From contig NC_080057.1 in assembly GCF_026212465.1 (NCBI RefSeq), positions 16,068,209-16,132,208 on the forward strand: a stretch of DNA of 64,000 nucleotides, read 5' to 3'. The notes below the pieces were generated by a model, which worked only from the letters and a program-made list of their open reading frames with translations, searched no databases and was not told the DNA's origin. This document shows positions 1 through 13,277 of the stretch, one piece after another. The DNA comes from Amaranthus tricolor (lineage: Eukaryota; Streptophyta; Magnoliopsida; Caryophyllales; Amaranthaceae). The position numbers were made by a program, and so were the translations under genes. Each line of letters begins with the position of its first letter. Positions within the stretch are counted from its first letter, which is position 1.

Positions 1-193
1 GTAAAGTAGCTCAAACTTGGTTTGTTTTGCACGAAACTTGGCACACAACACTATTTGGTATATATTATTGTGTTGAAGTTGTTAGAATTGAAAATCATAG
101 TTATATGCTAGAAATTACGTGTTAAGTTGCGATTTTATGCGTTTTTAACCGTTTTTAACACTTTTGCGCATAAAGTAGCTCAAACTTGGTTTT

Positions 194-3100
194 GATGCGA
201 AACCGGGGCTGATTAAGGCCTTGGTTATGCAAGGATTAATGTTGTGCGGATGCTTTGATTAATGACACAGACAAAAACTACAAATGATCATGAAAAGAAC
301 ACGAAACAACCACAAACACTTAGACAATTCTGATCTAGCAAACTGTCGAGCAGCCCTCCTTCAGCTTAGCTTCTAGGAGTCCACGGGGATTTTTAGAATG
401 GTTTAAGGACCTTGATAGCTAGATCCAGGTACCGAGATTCCATTTCCACTTTAGCCTAGGTCCTGGATGCATAGGTTTAGTCTCCACGTGTCGTGCACGG
501 TGGTCTGGTCACTAGTTTGCTGCTATGTCGTGACGTCTGTATGCAGCCTTGTGTGCAGCCCTCCTTCAGCTCAGCTTCTAGGAGTCCACGGGGATTGTTA
601 GAATGGTTTAAGGACCTTAATAGCTAGATCCAAGTACCGAGATTTCATTTCCACTTTAGCCTCGGTCATGGATGCATAGGTTTAGTCTCCACGTGTCGTG
701 CAAGGTGGTCTGGTCACTAGTTTGCTGCTGTGTCGTGAGGTCTGTATGCAGCCTTGTGTGGGCTCCTTTGGTATCTTCATTTCATACAACCACATTAGTA
801 TCAGATTTGCACGAAACTTGGCACACAACACTCTTTGGTATACATTATTGTGTTGAAGTGGATAGAATTGAAAATCATAGTCATATGCTAGAAATTACGT
901 GTTAAGTTGCGATTTTATGCGTTTTAATCGTTTTTGTCAATTTCGCGCGTAAAGTAGGTCAAACTCAGTTTGTTATGCACGACACTTGGCACAACACTAT
1001 TTGGTATATATTATTGTGTTGAAGTGGTTAGAATTAAAAATCATAGTCATATGCTAGAAATTACGTGTTAAGTTGCGATTTTATGCGTTTTTAACCGTTT
1101 TTGGCACTTTCGCGCGTAAAATAGCTCAAACTTGGTTTGTTTTGCAAGAAACTTGGCCCACAACACTATTTGGTATATATTATTGTGTTGAAGTTGTTAG
1201 AATTGAAAATCGTAGTCATATGCTAGAAATTACGTGTTAAGTTGCGATTTTATGCGTTTTTAACCGTTTTTAACACTTTTGCGCATAAAGTAGCTCAAAC
1301 ATGGTTTTGATGCGAAACCGGGGCTGATTAAGGCCTTGGTTATGCAAGGATTAATGTTGTGCGGAAGCTTTGATTAATGACACAGACAAAAACTACAAAT
1401 GATCATGAAAAGAACACGAAACAACCACAAACACTTAGACAATTCTGATCTAGCAAACTGTCGAGCAGCCCTCCTTTAGCTCAGCTTCTACGAGTCCACG
1501 GGGATTTTTAGAATGGTTTAAGGACCTTGAAAGCTAGATCCAAGTACCGAGATTCCATTTCCACTTTAGCCTAGGTCTTGGATGCATAGGTTTAGTCTCC
1601 ACGTGTCGTCCATATTGTCACTAGTTTGCTGCTGTGTCATGACATCTGTATGCAGCCTTGTGTGCAGCCCTCCTTCAGCTCAGCTTCTAGGAGTCCACGG
1701 GGATTGTTAGAATGCTTTAAGGACCTTAATAGCTAGATCCAAGTACCGAGATTCCATTTCCACTTTAGCCTCGGTCCTGGATGCATAGGTTTAGTCTCCA
1801 CGTGTCGTGCAAGGTGGTCTGGTCACTAGTTTGCTGCTGTGTCGTGAGGTCTGTATGCAGCCTTGTGTGGGCTACTTTGGTATCTTCATTTCATACAACC
1901 ACATTTGTATCAGATTTGCACGAAACTTGACACACAACACTCTTTGGTATATATTATTGTGTTGAAGTGGATAGAATTGAAAATCATAGTCATATGCTAG
2001 AAATTACGTGTTAAGTTGCGATTTTATGCATTTTTAACCGTTTTTGGCACTTTCGCGCGTAAAGTAGCTCAAACTTTGTTTGTTTTGCACGAAACTTGGC
2101 ACACAACACTATTTGGTATATATTATTGTGTTGAAGTTGTTAGAATTGAAAATCATAGTTATATGCTAGAAATTACGTGTTAAGTTGCGATTTTATGCGT
2201 TTTTAACCGTTTTTAACACTTTTGCGCATAAAGTAGCTCAAACTTGGTTTTGATGCGAAACCGGGGCTGAATAAGGCCTTGGTTATGCAAGGATTAATGT
2301 TGTGCGGATGCTTTGATTAATGACACAGACAAAAACTACAAATGATCATGAAAAGAACACGAAACAACCACAAACACTTAGACAATTCTGATCTAGCAAA
2401 CTGTCGAGCAGCCCTCCTTCAGCTTAGCTTCTAGGAGTCCACGGGGATTTTTAGAATGGTTTAAGGACCTTGATAGCTAGATCCAGGTACCGAGATTCCA
2501 TTTCCACTTTAGCCTAGGTCTTGGATGCATAGGTTTAGTCTCCACGTGTCGTGCACGGTGGTCTGGTCACTAGTTTGCTGCTATGTCGTGACGTCTGTAT
2601 GCAGCCTTGTGTGCAGCCCTCCTTCAGCTCAGCTTCTAGGAGTCCACGGGGATTGTTAGAATGGTTTAAGGACCTTAATAGCTAGATCCAAGTACCGAGA
2701 TTCCATTTCCACTTTAGCCTCGGTCCTGGATGCATAGGTTTAGTCTCCACGTGTCGTGCAAGGTGGTCTGGTCACTAGTTTGCTGCTGTGTCGTGAGGTC
2801 TGTATGCAGCCTTGTGTGGGCTACTTTGGTATCTTCATTTCATACAACCACATTTGTATCAGATTTGCACGAAACTTGACACACAACACTCTTTGGTATA
2901 TATTATTGTGTTGAAGTGGATAGAATTGAAAATCATAGTCATATGCTAGAAATTACGTGTTAAGTTGCGATTTTATGCATTTTTAACCGTTTTTGGCACT
3001 TTCGCGCGTAAAGTAGCTCAAACTTGGTTTGTTTTGCACGAAACTTGGCACACAACACTATTTGGTATATATTATTGTGTTGAAGTTGTTAGAATTGAAA

Positions 3101-4149
3101 ATCATAGTTATATGCTAGAAATTACGTGTTAAGTTGCGATTTTATGCGTTTTTAACCGTTTTTAACACTTTTGCGCATAAAGTAGCTCAAACTTGGTTTT
3201 GATGCGAAACCGGGGCTGATTAAGGCCTTGGTTATGCAAGGATTAATGTTGTGCGGATGCTTTGATTAATGACACAGACAAAAACTACAAATGATCATGA
3301 AAAGAACACGAAACAACCACAAACACTTAGACAATTCTGATCTAGCAAACTGTCGAGCAGCCCTCCTTCAGCTTAGCTTCTAGGAGTCCACGGGGATTTT
3401 TAGAATGGTTTAAGGACCTTGATAGCTAGATCCAGGTACCGAGATTCCATTTCCACTTTAGCCTAGGTCCTGGATGCATAGGTTTAGTCTCCACGTGTCG
3501 TGCACGGTGGTCTGGTCACTAGTTTGCTGCTATGTCGTGACGTCTGTATGCAGCCTTGTGTGCAGCCCTCCTTCAGCTCAGCTTCTAGGAGTCCACGGGG
3601 ATTGTTAGAATGGTTTAAGGACCTTAATAGCTAGATCCAAGTACCGAGATTTCATTTCCACTTTAGCCTCGGTCATGGATGCATAGGTTTAGTCTCCACG
3701 TGTCGTGCAAGGTGGTCTGGTCACTAGTTTGCTGCTGTGTCGTGAGGTCTGTATGCAGCCTTGTGTGGGCTACTTTGGTATCTTCATTTCATACAACCAC
3801 ATTTGTATCAGATTTGCACGAAACTTGACACACAACACTCTTTGGTATATATTATTGTGTTGAAGTGGATAGAATTGAAAATCATAGTCATATGCTAGAA
3901 ATTACGTGTTAAGTTGCGATTTTATGCATTTTTAACCGTTTTTGGCACTTTCGCGCGTAAAGTAGCTCAAACTTGGTTTGTTTTGCACGAAACTTGGCAC
4001 ACAACACTATTTGGTATATATTATTGTGTTGAAGTTGTTAGAATTGAAAATCATAGTTATATGCTAGAAATTACGTGTTAAGTTGCGATTTTATGCGTTT
4101 TTAACCGTTTTTAACACTTTTGCGCATAAAGTAGCTCAAACTTGGTTTT
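194..4149. repeat. Higher-order satellite repeat, copy 1 (A-B-C-C')
   Basis: Monomers at 194 (A, 1115 bp), 1309 (B, 943 bp), 2252 (C, 949 bp) and 3201 (C', 949 bp). A has three ~168-bp subrepeats; B and C have two. B is marked by cctttagctc and tcgtccatattg. This copy carries one extra C monomer compared with the next copy. Confidence 0.85.
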
Positions 4150-7100
4150 GATGCGAAACCGGGGCTGATTAAGGCCTTGGTTATGCAAGGATTAATGTTT
4201 TGCGGATGCTTTGATTAATGACACAGACAAAAACTACAAATGATCATGAAAAGAACACGAAACAACCACAAACACTTAGACAATTCTGATCTAGCAAACT
4301 GTCGAGCAGCCCTCCTTCAGCTTAGCTTCTAGGAGTCCACGGGGATTTTTAGAATGGTTTAAGGACCTTGATAGCTAGATCCAGGTACCGAGATTCCATT
4401 TCCACTTTAGCCTAGGTCCTGGATGCATAGGTTTAGTCTCCACGTGTCGTGCACGGTGGTCTGGTCACTAGTTTGCTGCTATGTCGTGACGTCTGTATGC
4501 AGCCTTGTGTGCAGCCCTCCTTCAGCTCAGCTTCTAGGAGTCCACGGGGATTGTTAGAATGGTTTAAGGACCTTAATAGCTAGATCCAAGTACCGAGATT
4601 TCATTTCCACTTTAGCCTCGGTCATGGATGCATAGGTTTAGTCTCCACGTGTCGTGCAAGGTGGTCTGGTCACTAGTTTGCTGCTGTGTCGTGAGGTCTG
4701 TATGCAGCCTTGTGTGGGCTCCTTTGGTATCTTCATTTCATACAACCACATTAGTATCAGATTTGCACGAAACTTGGCACACAACACTCTTTGGTATACA
4801 TTATTGTGTTGAAGTGGATAGAATTGAAAATCATAGTCATATGCTAGAAATTACGTGTTAAGTTGCGATTTTATGCGTTTTTAATCGTTTTTGTCAATTT
4901 CGCGCGTAAAGTAGGTCAAACTCAGTTTGTTATGCACGACACTTGGCACAACACTATTTGGTATATATTATTGTGTTGAAGTGGTTAGAATTAAAAATCA
5001 TAGTCATATGCTAGAAATTACGTGTTAAGTTGCGATTTTATGCGTTTTTAACCGTTTTTGGCACTTTCGCGCGTAAAATAGCTCAAACTTGGTTTGTTTT
5101 GCAAGAAACTTGGCCCACAACACTATTTGGTATATATTATTGTGTTGAAGTTGTTAGAATTGAAAATCGTAGTCATATGCTAGAAATTACGTGTTAAGTT
5201 GCGATTTTATGCGTTTTTAACCGTTTTTAACACTTTTGCGCATAAAGTAGCTCAAACATGGTTTTGATGCGAAACCGGGGCTGATTAAGGCCTTGGTTAT
5301 GCAAGGATTAATGTTGTGCGGAAGCTTTGATTAATGACACAGACAAAAACTACAAATGATCATGAAAAGAACACGAAACAACCACAAACACTTAGACAAT
5401 TCTGATCTAGCAAACTGTCGAGCAGCCCTCCTTTAGCTCAGCTTCTACGAGTCCACGGGGATTTTTAGAATGGTTTAAGGACCTTGAAAGCTAGATCCAA
5501 GTACCGAGATTCCATTTCCACTTTAGCCTAGGTCTTGGATGCATAGGTTTAGTCTCCACGTGTCGTCCATATTGTCACTAGTTTGCTGCTGTGTCATGAC
5601 ATCTGTATGCAGCCTTGTGTGCAGCCCTCCTTCAGCTCAGCTTCTAGGAGTCCACGGGGATTGTTAGAATGCTTTAAGGACCTTAATAGCTAGATCCAAG
5701 TACCGAGATTCCATTTCCACTTTAGCCTCGGTCCTGGATGCATAGGTTTAGTCTCCACGTGTCGTGCAAGGTGGTCTGGTCACTAGTTTGCTGCTGTGTC
5801 GTGAGGTCTGTATGCAGCCTTGTGTGGGCTACTTTGGTATCTTCATTTCATACAACCACATTTGTATCAGATTTGCACGAAACTTGACACACAACACTCT
5901 TTGGTATATATTATTGTGTTGAAGTGGATAGAATTGAAAATCATAGTCATATGCTAGAAATTACGTGTTAAGTTGCGATTTTATGCATTTTTAACCGTTT
6001 TTGGCATTTTCGCGCGTAAAGTAGCTCAAACTTGGTTTGTTTTGCACGAAACTTGGCACACAACACTATTTGGTATATATTATTGTGTTGAAGTTGTTAG
6101 AATTGAAAATCATAGTTATATGCTAGAAATTACGTGTTAAGTTGCGATTTTATGCGTTTTTAACCGTTTTTAACACTTTTGCGCATAAAGTAGCTCAAAC
6201 TTGGTTTTGATGCGAAACCGGGGCTGATTAAGGCCTTGGTTATGCAAGGATTAATGTTGTGCGGATGCTTTGATTAATGACACAGACAAAAACTACAAAT
6301 GATCATGAAAAGAACACGAAACAACCACAAACACTTAGACAATTCTGATCTAGCAAACTGTCGAGCAGCCCTCCTTCAGCTTAGCTTCTAGGAGTCCACG
6401 GGGATTTTTAGAATGGTTTAAGGACCTTGATAGCTAGATCCAGGTACCGAGATTCCATTTCCACTTTAGCCTAGGTCCTGGATGCATAGGTTTAGTCTCC
6501 ACGTGTCGTGCACGGTGGTCTGGTCACTAGTTTGCTGCTATGTCGTGACGTCTGTATGCAGCCTTGTGTGCAGCCCTCCTTCAGCTCAGCTTCTAGGAGT
6601 CCACGGGGATTGTTAGAATGGTTTAAGGACCTTAATAGCTAGATCCAAGTACCGAGATTTCATTTCCACTTTAGCCTCGGTCATGGATGCATAGGTTTAG
6701 TCTCCACGTGTCGTGCAAGGTGGTCTGGTCACTAGTTTGCTGCTGTGTCGTGAGGTCTGTATGCAGCCTTGTGTGGGCTACTTTGGTATCTTCATTTCAT
6801 ACAACCACATTTGTATCAGATTTGCACGAAACTTGACACACAACACTCTTTGGTATATATTATTGTGTTGAAGTGGATAGAATTGAAAATCATAGTCATA
6901 TGCTAGAAATTACGTGTTAAGTTGCGATTTTATGCATTTTTAACCGTTTTTGGCACTTTCGCGCGTAAAGTAGCTCAAACTTGGTTTGTTTTGCACGAAA
7001 CTTGGCACACAACACTATTTGGTATATATTATTGTGTTGAAGTTGTTAGAATTGAAAATCATAGTTATATGCTAGAAATTACGTGTTAAGTTGCGATTTT

Positions 7101-7157
7101 ATGCGTTTTTAACCGTTTTTAACACTTTTGCGCATAAAGTAGCTCAAACTTGGTTTT
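4150..7157. repeat. Higher-order satellite repeat, copy 2 (A-B-C)
   Basis: Monomers at 4150 (A, 1116 bp), 5266 (B, 943 bp) and 6209 (C, 949 bp), together 3008 bp. By eye it is nearly identical to copy 1, with only scattered single-base differences, for example near 4199 and 6007. That points to recent amplification of the multi-monomer block. Confidence 0.85.
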
Positions 7158-10153
7158 GATGCGAAACCGGGGCTGATTAAGGCCTTGGTTATGCAAGGAT
7201 TAATGTTGTGCGGATGCTTTGATTAATGACACAGACAAAAACTACAAATGATCATGAAAAGAACACGAAACAACCACAAACACTTAGACAATTCTGATCT
7301 AGCAAACTGTCGAGCAGCCCTCCTTCAGCTTAGCTTCTAGGAGTCCACGGGGATTTTTAGAATGGTTTAAGGACCTTGATAGCTAGATCCAGGTACCGAG
7401 ATTCCATTTCCACTTTAGCCTAGGTCCTGGATGCATAGGTTTAGTCTCCACGTGTCGTGCACGGTGGTCTGGTCACTAGTTTGCTGCTATGTCGTGACGT
7501 CTGTATGCAGCCTTGTGTGCAGCCCTCCTTCAGCTCAGCTTCTAGGAGTCCACGGGGATTGTTAGAATGGTTTAAGGACCTTAATAGCTAGATCCAAGTA
7601 CCGAGATTTCATTTCCACTTTAGCCTCGGTCATGGATGCATAGGTTTAGTCTCCACGTGTCGTGCAAGGTGGTCTGGTCACTAGTTTGCTGCTGTGTCGT
7701 GAGGTCTGTATGCAGCCTTGTGTGGGCTCCTTTGGTATCTTCATTTCATACAACCACATTAGTATCAGATTTGCACGAAACTTGGCACACAACACTCTTT
7801 GGTATACATTATTGTGTTGAAGTGGATAGAATTGAAAATCATAGTCATATGCTAGAAATTACGTGTTAAGTTGCGATTTTATGCGTTTTTAATCGTTTTT
7901 GTCAATTTCGCGCGTAAAGTAGGTCAAACTTAGTTTGTTATGCACGACACTTGGCACAACACTATTTGGTATATATTATTGTGTTGAAGTGGTTAGAATT
8001 AAAAATCATAGTCATATGCTAGAAATTACGTGTTAAGTTGCGATTTTATGCGTTTTTAACCGTTTTTGGCACTTTCGCGCGTAAAATAGCTCAAACTTGG
8101 TTTGTTTTGCAAGAAACTTGGCCCACAACACTATTTGGTATATATTATTGTGTTGAAGTTGTTAGAATTGAAAATCGTAGTCATATGCTAGAAATTACGT
8201 GTTAAGTTGCGATTTTATGCGTTTTTAACCGTTTTTAACACTTTTGCGCATAAAGTAGCTCAAACATGGTTTTGATGCGAAACCGGGGCTGATTAAGGCC
8301 TTGGTTATGCAAGGATTAATGTTGTGCGGAAGCTTTGATTAATGACACAGACAAAAACTACAAATGATCATGAAAAGAACACGAAACAACCACAAACACT
8401 TAGACAATTCTGATCTAGCAAACTGTCGAGCAGCCCTCCTTTAGCTCAGCTTCTACGAGTCCACGGGGATTTTTAGAATGGTTTAAGGACCTTGAAAGCT
8501 AGATCCAAGTACCGAGATTCCATTTCCACTTTAGCCTAGGTCTTGGATGCATAGGTTTAGTCTCCACGTGTCGTCCATATTGTCACTAGTTTGCTGCTGT
8601 GTCATGACATCTGTATGCAGCCTTGTGTGCAGCCCTCCTTCAGCTCAGCTTCTAGGAGTCCACGGGGATTGTTAGAATGCTTTAAGGACCTTAATAGCTA
8701 GATCCAAGTACCGAGATTCCATTTCCACTTTAGCCTCGGTCCTGGATGCATAGCTTTAGTCTCCACGTGTCGTGCAAGGTGGTCTGGTCACTAGTTTGCT
8801 GCTGTGTCGTGAGGTCTGTATGCAGCCTTGTGTGGGCTACTTTGGTATCTTCATTTCATACAACCACATTTGTATCAGATTTGCACGAAACTTGACACAC
8901 AACACTCTTTGGTATATATTATTGTGTTGAAGTGGATAGAATTGAAAATCATAGTCATATGCTAGAAATTACGTGTTAAGTTGCGATTTTATGCATTTTT
9001 AACCGTTTTTGGCACTTTCGCGCGTAAAGTAGCTCAAACTTGGTTTGTTTTGCACGAAACTTGGCACACAACACTATTTGGTATATATTATTGTGTTGAA
9101 GTTGTTAGAATTGAAAATCATAGTTATATGCTAGAAATTACGTGTTAAGTTGCGATTTTATGCGTTTTAAACCGTTTTTAACACTTTTGCGCATAAAGTA
9201 GCTCAAACTTGGTTTTGATGCGAAACCGGGGCTGATTAAGGCCTTGGTTATGCAAGGATTAATGTTGTGCGGATGCTTTGATTAATGACACAGACAAAAA
9301 CTACAAATGATCATGAAAAGAACACGAAACAACCACAAACACTTAGACAATTCTGATCTAGCAAACTGTCGAGCAGCCCTCCTTCAGCTTAGCTTCTAGG
9401 AGTCCACGGGGATTTTTAGAATGGTTTAAGGACCTTGATAGCTAGATCCAGGTACCGAGATTCCATTTCCACTTTAGCCTAGGTCCTGGATGCATAGGTT
9501 TAGTCTCCACGTGTCGTGCACGGTGGTCTGGTCACTAGTTTGCTGCTATGTCGTGACGTCTGTATGCAGCCTTGTGTGCAGCCCTCCTTCAGCTCAGCTT
9601 CTAGGAGTCCACGGGGTTTGTTAGAATGGTTTAAGGACCTTAATAGCTAGATCCAAGTACCGAGATTTCATTTCCACTTTAGCCTCGGTCATGGATGCAT
9701 AGGTTTAGTCTCCACGTGTCGTGCAAGGTGGTCTGGTCACTAGTTTGCTGCTGTGTCGTGAGGTCTGTATGCAGCCTTGTGTGGGCTCCTTTGGTATCTT
9801 CATTTCATACAACCACATTTGTATCAGATTTGCACGAAACTTGGCACACAACACTCTTTGGTATATATTATTGTGTTGAAGTGGATAGAATTGAAAATCA
9901 TAGTCATATGCTAGAAATTACGTGTTAAGTTGCGATTTTATGCATTTTTGTCAATTTCGCGCGTAAAGTAGGTCAAACTAGGTTTGTTATGCACAAAACT
10001 TGGCACAACACTATTTGGTATATATTATTGTGTTGAAGTGGTTAGAATTGAAAATCATAGTCATATGCTAGAAATTACGTGTTAAGTTGCGATTTTATGC
10101 GTTTTTAACCGTTTTTAACACTTTTGCGCATAATGTAGCTCAAACATGGTTTT
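7158..10153. repeat. Higher-order satellite repeat, copy 3 (A-B-D)
   Basis: Monomers at 7158 (A, 1116 bp), 8274 (B, 943 bp) and 9217 (D, 937 bp). A and B match copies 1 and 2 closely. D differs from C in its subrepeats and leads into the more diverged monomer at 10154, which the copia element interrupts. Confidence 0.8.
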
Positions 10154-10915
10154 GATGCGAAACCGGGGCTGATTAAGGCCTTTGTTATCCAAGGATTAAT
10201 GTTGTGCGGAAGCTTTGATTAATGACACAGACAAAAACTACAAATGATCATGAAAAGAACTCGAAACAACCACAAACACTTAGACAATTCTGATCTAGCA
10301 AACTTTCGAGCAGCCCTACTTCAGCTCAGCTTCTAGGAGTCCACGGGGATTTTTAGAATGGTTTAAGGACCTTAATAGCTAGATCCAAGTACCGAGATTC
10401 CATTTCCACTTTAGCTTAGGTCTTGGATGCATAGGTTTAGTCTCCACGTGTCATGCACGGTGGTCTGGTCACTAGTTTGCTGCTGTGTCGTAACGTCTGT
10501 ATGCAGCCTTGTGTGCAGCCCTCCTTCAGCTCAGCTTCTAGGAGTCCACGGGGATTGTTAGAATGCTTTAAGGACCTTAATAGCTAGATCCAAGTACCGA
10601 GATTCCATTTCCACTTTAGCCTCGGTCCTGGATGCATAGGTTTAGTCTCCACGTGTCGTGCAAGGTGGTCTGGTCACTAGTTTGCTGCTGTGTCGTGAGG
10701 TCTGTATGCAGCCTTGTGTGGGCTCCTTTGGTATCTTCATTTCATACAACAACATTTGTATCAGATTTGCACGAAACTTGGCACACAACACTCTTTGGTA
10801 TATATTATTGTGTTGAAGTGGATAGAATTGAAAATCATAGTCATATGTTAGAAATTACGTGTTAAGTTGCGATTTTATGCGTTTTTAAGAGTTTTTGTCA
10901 ATTTCGTGCGTAAAG

Positions 10916-10920
10916 TAGGT
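10916..10920. other. Target site duplication, left copy (taggt)
   Basis: The five bases taggt lie just before the 5' LTR and recur exactly at 21116-21120 after the 3' LTR. This is the usual 5-bp duplication of an LTR retrotransposon integration. The site lies in a ~168-bp satellite subrepeat. Confidence 0.95.
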
Positions 10921-12112
10921 TGTTGGCCTCTTAAGGTTTTGATGATGACTTCACTTTTAAATAAACAAACATATTTTTAGAGATTGTTTTGTAGCTATAT
11001 ATCCGATTTAGTTGAAATCGTTGATGAAGCCTATGACTTGGTTCGTGGAAGATGTACATGTCTTAATATGTCCAAGATGTTAGATAAGTGTTATAATGTT
11101 CAACGTAGACGTACAGTCTACTGTTCCTAAAATGAACATTTTGACTGAAGTTGAAGCTGGAGACAGTACGTTGTTGCTACGTAGTAGGTCTGGAGAATAA
11201 CATCGACTGGAAAATTGCGAATTAATTATTTTCTGTTTTTAAAGTTGATGTAACGGTTTAAGATTAATTTAATTGCTTAAATTAATTAGTAAGTTAATTG
11301 GCAAATCTATTTTTAGGTTTTCTAAAATAATCTCAAGACTTTTTCTTCATTAGATTTAGATCTCTTATTTTTTAGGATCTTATGTTTTTAATTCCTATGC
11401 TATTTTTAGTATTAAGGAAACTGATTTTTCTTTGAGCAAATAACAGCCGAACACTTCCATAATTCCACCACCTTTTGTTTTGAGAACGTGGGGGTAGTGG
11501 GAGGTATGTATGAGGAAACTGCTGGTTGTTCGCACTATAAATAGAAGGGACTTTGCTCGAACCAAAAATCATCCAAGAGAATCCAAGAGTGTTCATTAAA
11601 GGGAGATCATCTTAAGAAAAATATTTTCAGTTTTCCAATGCCAATTAATTTATTATATTTTTCTTAAGTAATTATTTTAATTTTTAATCTCTTGACAATT
11701 GGCCTTGTAAGGGTTATTGAGTGATTTGTTGTAATTAGACTTGTGGGAAGTCTAAGGGTATAAGAAAAGAGAATCGTGAGAATAGAGAAAGAGAAAGGGA
11801 GAATAGAGAAAGAGAATTAGGCCTAGAGTAGAGAAGCTTCGAGTGAAGCAAACATTGTTTTGTGTAATTGTAGTTGATTGCCTAAACATAGTGAGAATTT
11901 TGAAATCCCGGGGGGTCGTGGTTTTTCCTTCTTATTAGGCCAAGAAGGTTTCCACGTAAAATCTTTGTCTCCTTTTTATTTCTTGCTTCTTAAGCTTAAG
12001 TTTTATTTTATTTGTTAAAATTCCGCAAGTTAGAGCAAAAACGTAGTACAACTCAATACACAACAATTCACCCCCCTCTTGTTGTATTTGATCATCTCTT
12101 CATATTCCAACA
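10921..12112 (+). repeat. 5' LTR of the Sirevirus-type element (1192 bp)
   Basis: Begins tgttggcctc and ends ccaaca (TG...CA). It matches 20265-21115 almost base for base. It keeps a ~332-bp stretch (about 11130-11461) and a 10-bp tandem copy near 11575-11590 that the 3' LTR lacks. Minus-strand ORFs in it look fortuitous. Confidence 0.95.
11536..11543 (+). promoter_or_regulatory. Putative TATA box of the 5' LTR
   Basis: tataaata lies 616 bp into the LTR, followed by a purine-rich stretch, which fits the U3/R boundary of a plant copia LTR. The same box is at 20548-20555 in the 3' LTR. Inferred from sequence only. Confidence 0.6.
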
Positions 12113-12114
12113 AT

Positions 12115-12126
12115 TGGTATCAGAGC
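12115..12126 (+). other. Primer binding site, initiator-Met tRNA
   Basis: TGGTATCAGAGC, complementary to the 3' end of plant initiator Met-tRNA, starts three bases after the LTR end. This is the standard priming site of plant LTR retrotransposons. Confidence 0.92.
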
Positions 12127-12180
12127 CCTGTTCCTTATTTAATCAGGAAACCCTGAGAGCAGTATCTTGTTCCCACAGAG

Positions 12181-13277
12181 ATGTTGAAGATGAACGAGCG
12201 CATGGAAGAGGGGTACTCCACACAAAGGCCACCCATGTTTGATGGGAAATTCTATACTTACTGGAAAAATAGAATGGAAATCTTCATAAGACCGAAAACT
12301 ATCAAGTTTGGAGAGTTATTGAAGTTGGAGACTTTGAGGTGACGACCATCAACTCCAATAACGAAGCTATTCCAAAACCAATCACTGAATATGAAAAAGA
12401 AGATTTTCAAAAGATGGAGATGAACGCTCTTGCTATCAAATTGCTTCACTGTGGTGTTGGACCCAATGAACACAATCGTATTATGGGTTGCAAAACTGCC
12501 AAGCAAATTTGGGACCTGCTGGAAGTTACCCATGAAGGTACTAGTGAAGTGAAGCGATCCAAGATTGACCTCCTAATGTCCAAATATGAAAGGTTTGTTA
12601 TGGAACCTAGAGAGAACATTCAAGAGATGTTCACCAGGTTCACAAATATCACGAATGAATTGGTCTCTCTTGGTAAGATCATTCCCGTTGATGAACAAGT
12701 TAGGAAAATACTTAGGAGTCTTCCTCAAGACGAACGCTGGAGAGCTAAGGTCACAGAAATTCAGGAATCGAAAGATTTCACCAAGTTTAATTTGGAAGAG
12801 TTGGCTGGTTCCCTCATGACTCATGAATTACATTTGGAAACAGCTGACAGTTCCCGTAATAAAGGACTGGCTCTGGCAGCGGATGATAGTGAAGAATCAG
12901 AAGCTGGGGAAGAGGAAGCTGCTATGTTGGCACGTAAATTCAAAAAATTCTTCAGGAACAGCAGATATAGAAACCAAAGAAACAACAAAGAAAAGGGAAC
13001 TGCTAACTTGAAGACAAATTTTGAATGCCACAAGTGTGGGAGCACTGATCACTTCATCAAGGATTGCCCTCAATGGAAAAATGAGAAGGGCAAGGGAAAA
13101 GCAAGAGAAGTTGGAAAACAATATAAGAAGGGAAACTTCAAAACTGATTTTCGAAAAGCTATGATCGCAGCTTGGGGTGATAGTGAAAGCGAAGCTGAAA
13201 CTGAAGCGCCAATAGAGGAAGAAACCGCAAATCTGTGTCTCATGGCATCTCATGAAGAGTCTAAGGAAAAGAGGTAA
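12181..13277 (+). pseudogene. gag: Sirevirus gag, N-terminal part, frameshifted
   Basis: Gag forms the virus-like particle core and binds RNA. The ATG at 12181 opens a frame with the gag N-terminal signature (RPPMFDGKFYTYWKNRM). That frame runs to a TGA near 12340, but the matching protein continues in another frame from about 12290, so a one-base frameshift lies near 12290. The second frame (ATG at 12339) carries the UBN2-type gag region, an acidic stretch and one CCHC zinc knuckle (CHKCGSTDHFIKDC, near 13026). It ends in TAA at 13275-13277, overlapping the ATG of the next frame as taatg. A second one-base slip in the A-run near 13265-13269 likely explains that stop. The fragment is confidently gag, but as it stands it cannot make full-length Gag. 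Confidence 0.88.

Larger units (their letters stand above)
1..10920. repeat. Satellite array, block 1 (monomers ~0.94-1.12 kb)
   Basis: Tandem monomers are recognised by the segment starting gatgcgaaaccgggg at 194, 1309, 2252, 3201, 4150, 5266, 6209, 7158, 8274, 9217 and 10154, giving lengths of about 1115, 943, 949, 949, 1116, 943, 949, 1116, 943 and 937 bp. Each monomer has, in order, a ~155-bp unique segment, a tandem pair of ~205-bp copies (each starting gcagccctcc), a ~45-bp linker, and two or three ~168-bp subrepeats (each starting near cgaaacttggcac). The 1115/943 difference is one extra subrepeat. A 77-codon frame recurs in some monomers, but it lies across the repeat and is broken in sister copies, so I do not call a gene. 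No gene is seen in this block. Confidence 0.95.

Noticed and set aside
672..905. Recurrent 77-codon ORF (also at 4628, 7636, 9695, 10632, 21949, 22920, 24027 and 39863), cysteine- and valine-rich start
   Set aside because: It lies across satellite segments, spans the junction of unrelated subrepeats and is broken in sister monomers by single changes. Its persistence follows from repeat homogenisation. No start context or domain supports a gene.
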